A DNA stretch of 14,135 nucleotides from Candidatus Nanopelagicaceae bacterium (GCA_947440735.1 CANESA010000008.1:1-14135), one strand, 5' to 3'; positions 1 to 7,841 are shown, numbered from the stretch's first letter. Numbers and translations: made by a program. The notes: generated by a model from the sequence alone, not told the origin.

Positions 1-303
1 ATATTTATGACCGGTGAATCATTCTCGGCAGAGAGTGCCAAGGAGATGGGCCTCGTAGCCGAGATCTCTGATGATAGTTATGCGACGGCTCTTACAATCG
101 CCCTACAGATTGCTGCCCAACCTCCCACTGCAGTCATCAATACTAAAGCGTTGATCAAGGCGAGTAAGCATGATGCCGTAGCAGCGGTGATGAAGGCAGA
201 GTTCGAACTCTTCGCGCTAGCGCTCACATCTGATGAAGCGATGGAAGCGTTTATGAATTTCATGGCGAAAAAAGCTGCAGATAAAGAAAAGGGTGGAAAG
301 TAA
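1..303 (+). CDS. Enoyl-CoA hydratase/isomerase (crotonase) family protein, C-terminal fragment
   Basis: The reading frame is open from the first base, so the gene begins outside the window and only its last 100 residues are visible. The fragment opens with a block of the form TGESFSAESAKEMGLV, typical of the crotonase segment after the active-site region ("tGe.~sA.eA.~~GLV"). A helical C-terminus with paired lysines (KALIKASK) follows, as in CoA-binding crotonases. Family members hydrate or isomerise acyl-CoA thioesters in the cytoplasm, for example in beta-oxidation. The catalytic and oxyanion-hole residues lie upstream, so the exact reaction cannot be assigned. The stop TAA shares one base with the ATG of the next gene (TAATG), indicating an operon with translational coupling. 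The internal ATG at 7 is not the true start, because homology continues upstream of it. Confidence 0.85.
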   Translation: MFMTGESFSAESAKEMGLVAEISDDSYATALTIALQIAAQPPTAVINTKALIKASKHDAVAAVMKAEFELFALALTSDEAMEAFMNFMAKKAADKEKGGK

Positions 304-1145
304 TGACAATCTCAGGAAACCTACAAGGCAAAAGAATTTTCATCACCGGCGGCTCTCGAGGTATCGGTCTTGCGATTGCCCTCCGTGCTGCAGCAGATGG
401 TGCATCGGTTGCAATCGCTGCAAAGACAGCAGATCCAAACCCAAAGCTTCCAGGAACTATCTTTACCGCAGCAAAAGAGATCGAGGCTGCTGGGGGAGTA
501 GCTCTACCCATCCAATGCGATATCCGTGATGAAGAGCAAATCGCATCAGCTATTGAAAAGACTGCCACAGAATTTGGTGGCATCGACATTTTGATCAACA
601 ATGCAAGTGCCATCAACCTCACACCAACGTTGGCAACTCCAGCTAAGCGATTTGACCTCATGTTTGATGTCAATGTGCGCGGCACCTTCCTAACCTCACA
701 GGCTGCACTTCCACACCTCAAGGAGAGCGCTAAGGCTGGCAGAAATCCACACATCCTCACCTTGTCACCACCACTTTCCATGAAGGCGAAGTGGTTTAAG
801 AATCACGTTGCCTACACAATGGCAAAGTATGGAATGTCGATGTGTGTCCTCGGTATGGCAGAAGAATTCAAATGTGAAGGCATTGCTGTTAACGCACTGT
901 GGCCACGTACAGCTATCGATACTGCGGCGTTACAGATGATTCCAGGTATCGATACCGCCACCTGCAGAACTCCTGAGATTCTCTCCGATGCTGCATACGT
1001 CATTTTGAATCGTGATTCAAAGGAACACTCTGGCAATTTCTACGTGGATGATGAGGTGCTAGCAAGTGTTGGAATTACAGATCTTGAGAAGTATTCGGTG
1101 GTTCCTGGCACTAAAGACTTCCTCCTAGATTTCTTCCTAGATTAA
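303..1145 (+). CDS. Short-chain dehydrogenase/reductase (HSDL2-like SDR)
   Basis: This 280-residue NAD(P)-dependent oxidoreductase has a Rossmann fold. The classical SDR signatures are all present: the cofactor motif TGGSRGIG (residues 15-22), NNAS (99-102), an Asn in the VNVRGTF segment (N124), the catalytic Ser in TLSPP (S155) and YTMAK with Tyr171 and Lys175. The long insert after the first beta-alpha-beta unit (around 42-56, with a PKLPGTI element) and the C-terminal extension resemble the subgroup of human HSDL2, usually annotated only as an SDR. The substrate is unknown. Coupling to a crotonase gene suggests a hydroxyacyl- or acyl-CoA/fatty acid context, but that is inference. The start overlaps the upstream stop by one base, with a purine-rich GGGTGG ribosome-binding stretch just before it. 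The next gene starts nine bases after the stop. Confidence 0.9.
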   Translation: MTISGNLQGKRIFITGGSRGIGLAIALRAAADGASVAIAAKTADPNPKLPGTIFTAAKEIEAAGGVALPIQCDIRDEEQIASAIEKTATEFGGIDILINNASAINLTPTLATPAKRFDLMFDVNVRGTFLTSQAALPHLKESAKAGRNPHILTLSPPLSMKAKWFKNHVAYTMAKYGMSMCVLGMAEEFKCEGIAVNALWPRTAIDTAALQMIPGIDTATCRTPEILSDAAYVILNRDSKEHSGNFYVDDEVLASVGITDLEKYSVVPGTKDFLLDFFLD

Positions 1146-1154
1146 AAGCCACAT

Positions 1155-1628
1155 ATGTTTATAGCAGCTGAGCCTTTTGGAATGCTTGCAGGGCTACCGC
1201 TACATCCGCTTCTGGTGCATTCAGCGGTGGTTCTAGTTCCACTCGTTGCAATTGGCGCACTAGTCATGTCTTACCTTCCTAGTTTTTCTCGTCGCCACGG
1301 CAAGTTAATTCTTATTCTGGCCCTTGTAGCGCAGGTAAGCGTATTTCTTGCAAAGATTAGTGGGGAAGCATTCTCGGAGATTCTCAAGAAAAACGTTGAA
1401 AAGCATGCAGAGCTCGGCGAGATTGCCCCGTTTGTAACTCTACCTATGGTCGTTCTTATCTACTTGCGTTGGAGAATGGATCGAGCAGGATCATCCACCG
1501 GAAGCGTTGCGATTCGCCGCCTTACATCTGTTGCTCTAGTAATTTCCAGCCTTGCAAGTCTTGTAATGATTTTTCTTGTTGGTCACTCAGGCGCTAGCTC
1601 TGTCTGGGGTTGGATCGATAAATTGTAA
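1155..1628 (+). CDS. DUF2231-like four-helix membrane protein
   Basis: This 157-residue integral membrane protein has four predicted transmembrane helices at roughly 19-41, 50-68, 91-106 and 122-143. The motif GLPLHPLLVH near the N-terminus (His17, His22), His84 after helix 2 and GHSGA after helix 4 (His144) match the DUF2231 pattern. The conserved histidines at membrane edges could bind metal or haem, but no function is established and I do not assign one. No convincing Shine-Dalgarno precedes ATG 1155. A TAGATT hexamer at 1138-1143 could allow a very short leader, or the gene may be read through from the SDR nine bases upstream. A second in-frame ATG at 1182 would still keep the HP..H motif. 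The last 35 bases overlap the converging nhaA gene. Confidence 0.75.
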   Translation: MFIAAEPFGMLAGLPLHPLLVHSAVVLVPLVAIGALVMSYLPSFSRRHGKLILILALVAQVSVFLAKISGEAFSEILKKNVEKHAELGEIAPFVTLPMVVLIYLRWRMDRAGSSTGSVAIRRLTSVALVISSLASLVMIFLVGHSGASSVWGWIDKL

Positions 1629-2796
1629 AAATGAGTGTGCTCAATAGCGCGCTCACTACCGAGGCTGCAATGATTGCAACAACTGCAATATTCTGTAATT
1701 CCTGATTCTCAAAGGCCAAATCAGCAATAAATAGAGCAACGGTAAATCCGATGCCAGCTGCGCTACCGGTTGCTGCGAGTGTGCCGATAGAGGCGCCTTC
1801 AGGAAGCTGAGCGATTCGAGCTTTTGACGCAGCAAGAGCTGAAACAAGAACACCGAGTGGTTTTCCAACAACGAGTCCTACGAAGATTCCCCAGGCGATT
1901 ACTGAAGAAGTTGCAGCAGATAAGGATTTTTCTGTGATGACGACCCCAGTATTTGCCAACGCGAATATCGGGACGATGATCAGAGAAGAATATGGATGCA
2001 ATTTAGCTTCAAGGTATTCGATGTATGAGATGGAACCATCATCTATATCTTCAAGATCGCTATCAGTTTTCTCTTGTGAGGGAGTGAGTAGCCCAAGAAT
2101 CACACCCGCCAATGTTGGGTGTACGCCGGTGCGATAGAGGCCATACCACAGTAAAAGTCCACAGAGGATATAGGTAAATATTGAGGTGACATTCATCTTC
2201 TTAAGAGCAAGAATGAGAAGTATCGAGCCAACTGATGCAAGCACCCATGAGTACGCAATTCCACTTGAATAGACAATCGCGATAATCAAGATCGCACCAA
2301 TGTCGTCAATAACTGCAAGTGCTAATAGGAATGATCGTAGCGATTGAGTGACCGTTGGCCCCATCATCGCGAGTAGTCCGATCGCGAGTGCGATATCTGT
2401 TGCAACCGGAATAGCCCATCCTTCCGGCGCCACATCTCCTGCAATGAGAAGATAAATGCCCGCGGGAAGCGCCATTCCACCAAGTGCTGCGATGAAAGGC
2501 ATTGCCGCTTTTTTGACCGAGGCTAAGTGGCCGGAGACAAGTTCTCGTTTGATTTCAAGACCTACAACGAAGAAGAAGATTGTCATTAATCCGTAGTTAA
2601 TGATCTTGAGAACTGTCAACTGCAAATAAAAGATTCCGCTTTCTACGGTAAAGCCAAGTGCTAGAAAATTAAAGTAGCGATCAGAGATAGGGGAGTTTGC
2701 AATGATGAGACCGAGCGCGGCTGCAGCGATGAGGAGAGCTCCCGATGAGGATTCCTTATCAAGGAACTCTCTTAAAGGGGAGATTTTGCGAGCCAT
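1594..2796 (-). CDS. nhaA: Na+/H+ antiporter NhaA
   Basis: This 400-residue polytopic membrane protein is a full-length NhaA, which exports Na+ (or Li+) in exchange for protons across the cytoplasmic membrane. Signature segments are FFFVVGLEIKRE (74-85), ATDIALAIG with Asp134, AVIDDIGAI with the ion-binding pair Asp164/Asp165, GVHPTLAGV with His225, VGKPLGV with Lys311, and a GIGFTVALFIA block in the last third. These correspond to E. coli Asp133, Asp163/Asp164, the pH-related His225 and Lys300. An acidic hydrophilic loop lies around 240-266, a usual place for variation. The ATG has no Shine-Dalgarno but sits six bases after a TAGACT -10 element, so the mRNA is probably leaderless. The glnA terminator upstream separates it from glnA. 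The TAG stop lies inside the 3' end of the DUF2231 gene. Confidence 0.96.
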   Translation of the reverse strand: MARKISPLREFLDKESSSGALLIAAAALGLIIANSPISDRYFNFLALGFTVESGIFYLQLTVLKIINYGLMTIFFFVVGLEIKRELVSGHLASVKKAAMPFIAALGGMALPAGIYLLIAGDVAPEGWAIPVATDIALAIGLLAMMGPTVTQSLRSFLLALAVIDDIGAILIIAIVYSSGIAYSWVLASVGSILLILALKKMNVTSIFTYILCGLLLWYGLYRTGVHPTLAGVILGLLTPSQEKTDSDLEDIDDGSISYIEYLEAKLHPYSSLIIVPIFALANTGVVITEKSLSAATSSVIAWGIFVGLVVGKPLGVLVSALAASKARIAQLPEGASIGTLAATGSAAGIGFTVALFIADLAFENQELQNIAVVAIIAASVVSALLSTLIFTIYRSNPRQS

Positions 2797-2802
2797 AGTG
2801 CA

Positions 2803-2808
2803 AGTCTA
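2803..2808 (-). promoter_or_regulatory. Putative -10 element for leaderless nhaA mRNA
   Basis: On the minus strand TAGACT is followed by exactly six bases and then the nhaA ATG, which puts the expected transcription start on the A of the start codon. No Shine-Dalgarno lies between. A TTGCCG hexamer 14 bases further upstream is too close to be a standard -35. The arrangement matches the TANNNT-start pattern of actinobacterial leaderless genes. Confidence 0.5.
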
Positions 2809-2831
2809 TCTGAGCGATAGTTCGGCAAGAG

Positions 2832-2865
2832 TAAAGCCCCCGCCAGATCACTGACGGGGGCTTTA
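2832..2865 (-). terminator. Hairpin terminator downstream of glnA
   Basis: TAAAGCCCCCG (2832-2842) and CGGGGGCTTTA (2855-2865) form a perfect 11-bp inverted repeat. After one C-A mismatch, three more pairs (CAG/CTG) extend the stem and leave an ATCA loop. It begins 11 bases after the glnA stop on the same strand and ends before the nhaA promoter. The U-tract on the minus strand is short (CTTTACTCTT), so it may act with Rho or need the strong GC stem. Confidence 0.85.
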
Positions 2866-2876
2866 TCAACTACTTT

Positions 2877-4310
2877 TTAGAGGTCGTAATAGAGTTCAAA
2901 TTCTGCTGGATGTGGACGCAAACGTACGTAATCAACTTCTTGCTTACGCTTCCATTCAATCCATGTTGAGATGAGGTCTTCGCTGAAGACGCCACCTTGT
3001 GTAAGGAAGGCATGATCCTTCTCGAGAGTATCGAGAACAGCATCAAGTGAACCAGGAACCTGTGGAATAGCACGAGCTTCATCACCCTCTAGTTCGTAGA
3101 GATCCTTATCTACTGGAGCAGGTGGCTCGATCTTGTTGATGATTCCATCGATACCCGCCATCAACATTGCTGCAAATGCTAGATATGGATTTGATGAAGG
3201 ATCTGGGCAACGGAATTCGATGCGCTTTGCCTTAGGGCTTGATCCTGTAATTGGAATACGAATACATGCAGAGCGGTTACGCGCTGAGTAGACGAGGTTT
3301 ACAGGAGCTTCATACCCTGGAACCAAACGGCGATATGAGTTCACTGTTGGGTTTGTAAATGCGAGAAGTGATGGAGCATGCTTTAGGAGTCCACCGATAT
3401 ACCAGCGAGCCATATCTGAAAGATCGCCATATGTTCCAGCTTCGAAGAAGAGTGGCTTTCCATCTTTCCATAGTGATTGGTGAACGTGCATACCTGAACC
3501 GTTATCTCCAAAGAGTGGCTTTGGCATAAAGGTCGCTGTCTTGCCACCTTCCCATGCAACGTTGCGGACGATGTACTTGAACTTCATCAGTTCATCACCT
3601 GCTGTGAGAATATCTGTGAAGCGGTAGTTGATCTCCATCTGCCCAGCTGTTCCCACTTCGTGGTGTGAACGCTCAACGAGTAATCCTGAGCGACCGAGCT
3701 CCATCACCATTTCATCGCGAAGGTCTGCGAATTGATCTGTTGGAGAAACTGGGAAATATCCACCCTTAATGCGTGTGCGATATCCGCGGTTTGGAGTTCC
3801 ATCTGGATCTGCGACGATGCCTGTGTTCCATGCACCTTCATATGAATCGATGTGGTGGTAAGCCTCGTTGATACCTGTCTTAAATCGAACAGCATCAAAG
3901 ACGTAGAACTCAGCTTCTGGGGCAAAGAATGCCTGATCTGCAATGCCAGTTGACTTGAGGTAATCAACAGCCTTCTTCACAACTCCGCGAGGATCGCGTG
4001 AATAAGGAGTGTTATCTGTTGGATTATGAACAGAGAAAATAATGATAAGAGTCTTTTCAAGGCGGAAAGGATCAAGGTAGGCAGATTCTGGAACTGGAAG
4101 AAGTTTCATATCTGACTCGTGGATTGATTGGAATCCGCGGATAGAAGAGCCGTCGAACATCAAACCATCGGTGAAGACTGCTTCATCGAATGACTCAACA
4201 GGAACGTTGAAGTGATGTTGAATTCCTGGAAGATCGGTAAAGCGAACATCAACAAGTTTTACATCTTCCTTCTTGATGTATGCAAAAATTTCTTGCGCAT
4301 TCTTAAACAT
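2877..4310 (-). CDS. glnA: Glutamine synthetase, type I
   Basis: This 477-residue enzyme makes glutamine from glutamate, ammonia and ATP and should form a cytoplasmic dodecamer. Diagnostic segments are FDGSSIRGF (52-60, subunit latch), EAEFYVF (132-138) with metal-binding glutamates, HHEVGTAGQ (216-224), GSGMHVHQS (271-279) with the active-site His, NRSACIRIP (345-353) and [12 protein letters not shown] (365-376). The segment [10 protein letters not shown] places Tyr405 where GSI-beta enzymes are adenylylated, so control by a GlnE-type adenylyltransferase is likely, though none is encoded here. Length and motifs match GlnA1 of other actinobacteria. The ATG has a clear GGAG six bases upstream (4317-4320). 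A divergent intergenic region with a GlnR-like site lies upstream and a strong terminator follows. Confidence 0.98.
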   Translation of the reverse strand: MFKNAQEIFAYIKKEDVKLVDVRFTDLPGIQHHFNVPVESFDEAVFTDGLMFDGSSIRGFQSIHESDMKLLPVPESAYLDPFRLEKTLIIIFSVHNPTDNTPYSRDPRGVVKKAVDYLKSTGIADQAFFAPEAEFYVFDAVRFKTGINEAYHHIDSYEGAWNTGIVADPDGTPNRGYRTRIKGGYFPVSPTDQFADLRDEMVMELGRSGLLVERSHHEVGTAGQMEINYRFTDILTAGDELMKFKYIVRNVAWEGGKTATFMPKPLFGDNGSGMHVHQSLWKDGKPLFFEAGTYGDLSDMARWYIGGLLKHAPSLLAFTNPTVNSYRRLVPGYEAPVNLVYSARNRSACIRIPITGSSPKAKRIEFRCPDPSSNPYLAFAAMLMAGIDGIINKIEPPAPVDKDLYELEGDEARAIPQVPGSLDAVLDTLEKDHAFLTQGGVFSEDLISTWIEWKRKQEVDYVRLRPHPAEFELYYDL

Positions 4311-4377
4311 GGAGTACTCCGATTTTTCTTATGATCGCTGCGAGACGCTCGGCTCTGAGGCTCTTTGAGATGGCTTA

Positions 4378-4383
4378 ACCCTA
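4378..4383 (-). promoter_or_regulatory. Candidate glnA -10 element with overlapping inverted repeat
   Basis: Minus-strand TAGGGT fits TANNNT and would start transcription near 4371, giving a leader of about 60 bases before the glnA ATG. It overlaps a small inverted repeat, CCTAG-N5-CTAGG at 4380-4394, that could be an operator. No good -35 lies at the standard distance, which would fit a promoter needing an activator. This is one of several possible hexamers in an AT-rich stretch. Confidence 0.3.
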
Positions 4384-4415
4384 GATCCACTAGGTAAAAA
4401 AGGCATCATCGCCGT

Positions 4416-4431
4416 GTTACATCCTTGTTAA
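4416..4431 (-). promoter_or_regulatory. GlnR-box-like site upstream of glnA
   Basis: The minus strand reads TTAAC-AAGGAT-GTAAC: two half-sites with AC dinucleotides separated by nine bases. The actinobacterial nitrogen regulator GlnR binds gTnAC-N6-GaAAC, so spacing and most positions agree. Its centre is about 52 bases upstream of the start proposed from TAGGGT, a sensible activator position. The match is to a short degenerate motif, and no glnR is visible here. Confidence 0.35.
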
Positions 4432-4465
4432 ATGACTTCGATCGGCTCCTCGGGTGGGGCTCGGC

Positions 4466-4471
4466 TAGGCT
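4466..4471 (+). promoter_or_regulatory. Putative -10 element for leaderless RDD gene
   Basis: TAGGCT is followed by six bases (TACGCC) and the ATG of the RDD gene. This puts the transcription start on the start codon, with no room for a Shine-Dalgarno. The hexamer and spacing are the same as in front of lipB. No clear -35 is seen. Confidence 0.5.
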
Positions 4472-4477
4472 TACGCC

Positions 4478-4855
4478 ATGTCCGATATTGATCTGAGATA
4501 CCCGCGAGTGAGCCAAGGGCGTCGGATGCTTGGCGTGCTGATCGACTGGTTGATGTCCTATGCCATCGCAATCGGCTTCTTTGTGGAGTTCGGGGAGTCC
4601 TCTATGGGGGCCGTGGTCTTTCTTGTTTTCACAGCTCAATATCTGATCTTCGCAGCTCTCGGAGGAGCAACGCCAGGTCATCGCATTATGGGGCTCAAGA
4701 TAGTCCGTTTTTCAGATGGCCACATGCCAACACCGATTCAAGCTTTGATTAGGACAGGCCTTCTCGTCATAATTTTGACTGCAATCACCTTTGACCAGAA
4801 TGGCCGCGGCATTAATGAGCGGTTGAGTAATACAGTTCTTGTAAAGACTCGCTAG
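4478..4855 (+). CDS. RDD family membrane protein
   Basis: This 125-residue protein has three likely transmembrane helices at roughly 17-37, 44-61 and 88-105. RDD features are visible: Arg15/Arg16 and Asp23 in the first helix (RRMLGVLIDW), the central GGATPGHRIMGLKIV block (62-76) and a C-terminal DQNGRGINERLSNT stretch like the family's "D..rGlhD..agT" ending. The molecular role is unknown. Some distant RDD proteins have been linked to transport, but this short actinobacterial form has no assigned function. In Mycobacterium tuberculosis the corresponding small gene (Rv2219A, from memory) lies between the DUF4191 gene and glnA1, as here. The ATG appears leaderless. The gene converges with the DUF4191 gene, the two stops lying only three bases apart, with no hairpin between them. 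Confidence 0.88.
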   Translation: MSDIDLRYPRVSQGRRMLGVLIDWLMSYAIAIGFFVEFGESSMGAVVFLVFTAQYLIFAALGGATPGHRIMGLKIVRFSDGHMPTPIQALIRTGLLVIILTAITFDQNGRGINERLSNTVLVKTR

Positions 4856-4858
4856 AAA

Positions 4859-5536
4859 TTATCGCTTAGGAACGCGAACGTTCTTTGGCATTGGCCCCTT
4901 AGGCATGGGTAGAGACATTCCACCAACTGCCTTGAGGCGTGCACGTACTTCTCTCATCTGATGAGCAGAAAGTGTCTTCTTAAACTTACCAACATGCTTC
5001 TGTAATTTACGAAGAGGCACTTGACCTTCACCATCTCCGATCCAAATTTCATAGATAGGTACACCAGGGGCAAAGCGTTCAGCATCTTTACGTGCTGATT
5101 GAAGAAGTTGGCGCGTTGCAAAGGTACCTTCGGCAGTAAGAACAATTCCGGCGCGACCAACACTGCGATGGACCATATCTTGATTCTTATTGACTTGAAC
5201 TGCTGGAGTGGTTGTCCACCCTTTACGAATAGCCATCAAGACGCTGGCAGCAGCGCCCATCTGACCTTCCACACTTGCAAAGCTTGCATTAAGTGCGATT
5301 CGCGAGAAGATGAAGAGAGATGCAAGGAGTGCAAGTGGCAAAGAAATGAATCCAAAGTAGTAGGGATGATCTACTGCAAAGCCAATGCCAATACCTGCTG
5401 CAAGGACGACAACAAAGATCAGAACTAAAACGCTTCCGATCCATGGTTTAACGCTCTTGGTTAATGAGTAGGCATCGCGAATTGCTTTGAAGCGAGGTTC
5501 GCGGATCTTTGGCTCTTTTTTCTTCCTTTTAAACAT
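4859..5536 (-). CDS. DUF4191 membrane protein
   Basis: From the ATG at 5536 this is a 225-residue protein. It has a very basic N-terminus (MFKRKKKEPKIREPRF), two transmembrane helices at about 33-55 and 60-80, and a cytoplasmic domain rich in Lys/Arg with a VGRAGIVL segment. It matches the DUF4191 family, a protein of unknown function found next to lipA across actinobacteria (Rv2219 in M. tuberculosis, from memory). The frame is open 18 codons further upstream, but that start would overlap plsC and add a Pro/Trp-rich stretch unlike the family. ATG 5536 lies five bases after the plsC stop. No Shine-Dalgarno precedes it. Instead TAAACT lies seven bases upstream, suggesting an extra near-leaderless promoter besides read-through from lipB. 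Confidence 0.87.
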   Translation of the reverse strand: MFKRKKKEPKIREPRFKAIRDAYSLTKSVKPWIGSVLVLIFVVVLAAGIGIGFAVDHPYYFGFISLPLALLASLFIFSRIALNASFASVEGQMGAAASVLMAIRKGWTTTPAVQVNKNQDMVHRSVGRAGIVLTAEGTFATRQLLQSARKDAERFAPGVPIYEIWIGDGEGQVPLRKLQKHVGKFKKTLSAHQMREVRARLKAVGGMSLPMPKGPMPKNVRVPKR

Positions 5537-5541
5537 GAGCG

Positions 5542-6240
5542 TTAGTTTAGGGGAGCGGGGGCGCTTCCACCAAGGCGGATCGGGGCCCAACGCGCACCTT
5601 CGTGGCTATCTGGATAGTGAGATTGCACATCAAGAAGTAGGGCCTGCATTGCAGCGCGAAGCTGGGCCTCGCCCTGTTCGACATCATCTGCTTTTGTAAA
5701 GTAGAGAGGCTCTCCAAAGGTGACAGAGATTGGATATTTATTTCTCTTCAAATTCCGCTTTACCTTTTTAGTCCAGATTCGCTGAGAGCCCCATACGACT
5801 GCTGGAATCACTGGAACTCCAGCGCCCATTGCCAATCGCACTGCGCCAGATTTAAATTCCTTTAGCTCAAAGCTGACTGAGATGGTTCCTTCAGGAAAGA
5901 TGCCAACAATTTCACCGGATTTAAGTGCGCGCAGTGCTGCAACAAAAGAAGCTGATCCACTTGAACGATCTACGCTGATGTGATGCATACCGCGCATTAA
6001 GGGCCCAGCAATTTTGTTTTCGAATATCTCCTTCTTGGCCATAAATCGCACGTAACGATTTACCGGGAGAGCTGCAGTACCAATCAGAGCAAAATCAAGA
6101 TAGCCAACGTGGTTCATGGCAAGTATCGCTCCACCTTCACGCGGAATATTCTCAACGCCCCTGAAATCAAAACGAAGTCCTAGATACTTCCAGAAGGTCT
6201 TAAGAAAAACGACTACTGGCGGATAGACAATCTCTGCCAC
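5542..6240 (-). CDS. plsC: 1-acyl-sn-glycerol-3-phosphate acyltransferase (PlsC family)
   Basis: This 232-residue membrane-associated acyltransferase of the PlsC/LPLAT family transfers an acyl group to lysophosphatidic acid or a related acceptor in phospholipid synthesis. The catalytic HX4D box is NHVGYLD (His44, Asp49). Block III is FPEGT (115-119), preceded by a basic acceptor-binding region around MAKKEIF (67-73), and the VPVIPAV block follows (142-148). The start is a GTG directly after the lipA stop, with GGAG seven bases upstream inside lipA, so it is translated as part of the lipB-lipA transcript. The acceptor specificity cannot be read from sequence, and other LPLAT roles remain possible. 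Its place between lipA and DUF4191 differs from the M. tuberculosis order. Confidence 0.9.
   Translation of the reverse strand: MAEIVYPPVVVFLKTFWKYLGLRFDFRGVENIPREGGAILAMNHVGYLDFALIGTAALPVNRYVRFMAKKEIFENKIAGPLMRGMHHISVDRSSGSASFVAALRALKSGEIVGIFPEGTISVSFELKEFKSGAVRLAMGAGVPVIPAVVWGSQRIWTKKVKRNLKRNKYPISVTFGEPLYFTKADDVEQGEAQLRAAMQALLLDVQSHYPDSHEGARWAPIRLGGSAPAPLN
5544..5549 (-). promoter_or_regulatory. Putative internal -10 element for the DUF4191 gene
   Basis: Minus-strand TAAACT spans the last codons and stop of plsC and lies seven bases upstream of the DUF4191 ATG. Transcription would start within one base of the start codon. There is no Shine-Dalgarno, so a near-leaderless secondary transcript is plausible. 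Being inside coding sequence, the match could also be chance. Confidence 0.35.
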
Positions 6241-7179
6241 TTACTTGCTCCCGGATTGTGCTCGAGATTCCATAGCTTGACGATAGAGACGACCTGCGCG
6301 ATAACTACTGCGAACAAGCGGACCACTCATTACTCCGAGGAATCCAACGTCGGTTGCCTCCTGAGCGAGCTCTACAAACTCTTCAGGTTTAACCCAACGC
6401 TCAACCGGGTGATGCTTCATTGTTGGACGTAGGTACTGAGTGATCGTGATCAAATCACAACCGGCTGCGCGAAGATCAACCAGCGCCTGTGAAATCTCTT
6501 CACGAGTCTCACCGAGTCCAAGAATCAAGTTTGATTTAGTGATCAGGCCATAGTCACGAGCCTGAGTTATGACATTGAGCGAACGGTCGTAGGTAAATGC
6601 AGGGCGGATAGTCTTAAAAATTCGTGGAACAGTTTCAAGATTATGAGCAAATACTTCAGGGGCTGCATCGAAGACGAGGTTAAGCAAATCGGGATTACCG
6701 CTGAAATCTGGGGCCAACATTTCTACGCCACATCCAGGATTGATCTCGTGAACTTTACGAATCGTTTCTGCGTAAAGCCATGCACCTTCATCTTCTAGAT
6801 CATCACGTGTGACTCCAGTGATGGTGGCATATGCAAGGCCCATAGTCTTTACGGATTCTGCAACCTTGCGCGGTTCATCGCGATCAATCGGAAGCGGCTT
6901 ACCCGTATCGATATTGCAGAAATCGCAACGTCTTGTGCAGCGATCTCCGCCGATAAGGAAGGTTGCTTCTTTATCTTCCCAGCATTCAAAAATATTTGGA
7001 CAAGCTGCCTCTTGGCAGACGGTGTGCAGACCCTCAGTTTTTACAAGTGAACGAAGTCGAGTGTATTCAGGGCCCATATTGGCCCGAGTTTTAATCCATT
7101 CTGGCTTACGTTCGATAGGAGTTTCGGCATTACGAGCTTCGATGCGCAGCAACTTACGATCATCAGGATGTGTTGTCAT
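6241..7179 (-). CDS. lipA: Lipoyl synthase (radical SAM)
   Basis: This 312-residue radical SAM enzyme inserts two sulfur atoms into protein-bound octanoyl groups to make the lipoyl cofactor. The auxiliary 4Fe-4S cluster ligands Cys55, Cys60 and Cys66 fit the CX4CX5C pattern ([12 protein letters not shown]). The radical SAM cluster is CTRRCDFC (Cys81, Cys85, Cys88). The C-terminal RSSY motif (290-293) supplies the serine ligand of the auxiliary cluster. Length and motifs are those of a complete LipA. The ATG overlaps the lipB stop by four bases (ATGA), with GAAGG seven bases upstream, so the pair is translationally coupled. Its substrates should include the two lipoyl domains of the SucB protein encoded to the right. 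Confidence 0.98.
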   Translation of the reverse strand: MTTHPDDRKLLRIEARNAETPIERKPEWIKTRANMGPEYTRLRSLVKTEGLHTVCQEAACPNIFECWEDKEATFLIGGDRCTRRCDFCNIDTGKPLPIDRDEPRKVAESVKTMGLAYATITGVTRDDLEDEGAWLYAETIRKVHEINPGCGVEMLAPDFSGNPDLLNLVFDAAPEVFAHNLETVPRIFKTIRPAFTYDRSLNVITQARDYGLITKSNLILGLGETREEISQALVDLRAAGCDLITITQYLRPTMKHHPVERWVKPEEFVELAQEATDVGFLGVMSGPLVRSSYRAGRLYRQAMESRAQSGSK

Positions 7180-7835
7180 CTGCTCACCTTCGCTAGAGAT
7201 TCATACATATATTTCGCGGCTACTGGAAGAACTTCATCGATGCTAATACTACGGCCGAGTTCGATAGCAAGCGATGTCACGGCTGCATCCTCGATGCCAC
7301 AGGGAATTATCGCTTCAAATGCGCTCAGATCAGGCTCTACATTGAGTGCAAATCCATGCATGGTGACCCCACGTGCGACTCTGATCCCAATCGCTGCAAT
7401 CTTGCGTTCGCCTTTCTTATCTACAACCCAGACTCCAGATCGACCCTCCACGCGAGTGGCTGCGAGTCCGAGTTCTAAACATGTTGCGATGAGGGCCGCC
7501 TCGATTTCGCGAACAAAACCAACAAGCTCGGTTGGTTTTGCAAGACGAACAATGGGATATCCGACTAATTGTCCAAGACCATGCCAGGTGATTTTTCCGC
7601 CACGATCTACATCGATTACTGGCGTTCCATCAAGTGGACGTTCGTGATCCTGAGTGCGTTTACCCGCTGTGTAGACAGACGGGTGTTCAACCAAAACGAG
7701 TGTGTTCTCTCTCTGACCTTCTGCAATTTCGCTGTGTAGTGAACGTTGTAATTCGAGAGCTTCCATATAGTGCATCACACCCGCTCGCTTGAGAGCGATG
7801 GGAGAGTGTGAGATTGCTGAGTCGACACCTGGCAC
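7176..7835 (-). CDS. lipB: Octanoyl-[ACP]:protein N-octanoyltransferase
   Basis: This 219-residue LipB moves octanoate from acyl carrier protein to the lipoyl-domain lysine, the first step of lipoate assembly. The family block [17 protein letters not shown] covers 78-94. The catalytic pair is Lys145 (in RKIAAIGIR) and Cys179 (in IIPCGIED). The start is assigned to GTG 7835 because a TAGGCT -10 element sits exactly six bases upstream and no Shine-Dalgarno is present, which implies a leaderless mRNA. It is the first gene of lipB-lipA-plsC-DUF4191 and diverges from the Gfo/Idh gene across 67 bases. A shorter start at the ATG near residue 21 would remove only the N-terminal tail and is less likely. 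Confidence 0.96.
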   Translation of the reverse strand: MPGVDSAISHSPIALKRAGVMHYMEALELQRSLHSEIAEGQRENTLVLVEHPSVYTAGKRTQDHERPLDGTPVIDVDRGGKITWHGLGQLVGYPIVRLAKPTELVGFVREIEAALIATCLELGLAATRVEGRSGVWVVDKKGERKIAAIGIRVARGVTMHGFALNVEPDLSAFEAIIPCGIEDAAVTSLAIELGRSISIDEVLPVAAKYMYESLAKVSR

Positions 7836-7841
7836 AGCCCC

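Noticed and set aside
260..781. 173-codon minus-strand frame across the crotonase/SDR junction
   Set aside because: It lies opposite two well-supported genes, has no recognisable domain and has no promoter or Shine-Dalgarno.
4311..4320. Perfect 10-bp palindrome GGAGTACTCC at the glnA ribosome-binding site
   Set aside because: It cannot form a stable hairpin because it has no loop, and a palindrome this short is expected by chance. It could be a dimer site, but nothing else supports that.
4406..4681. 91-codon minus-strand frame opposite the RDD start and glnA control region
   Set aside because: The composition is Cys/His/Ser-rich without motifs. The RDD frame explains the conservation-like pattern better.
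5537..5590. Longer DUF4191 start 18 codons upstream
   Set aside because: It would overlap plsC and add a Pro/Trp-rich leader unlike the family. ATG 5536 begins the typical basic N-terminus and has a -10 element at leaderless spacing.
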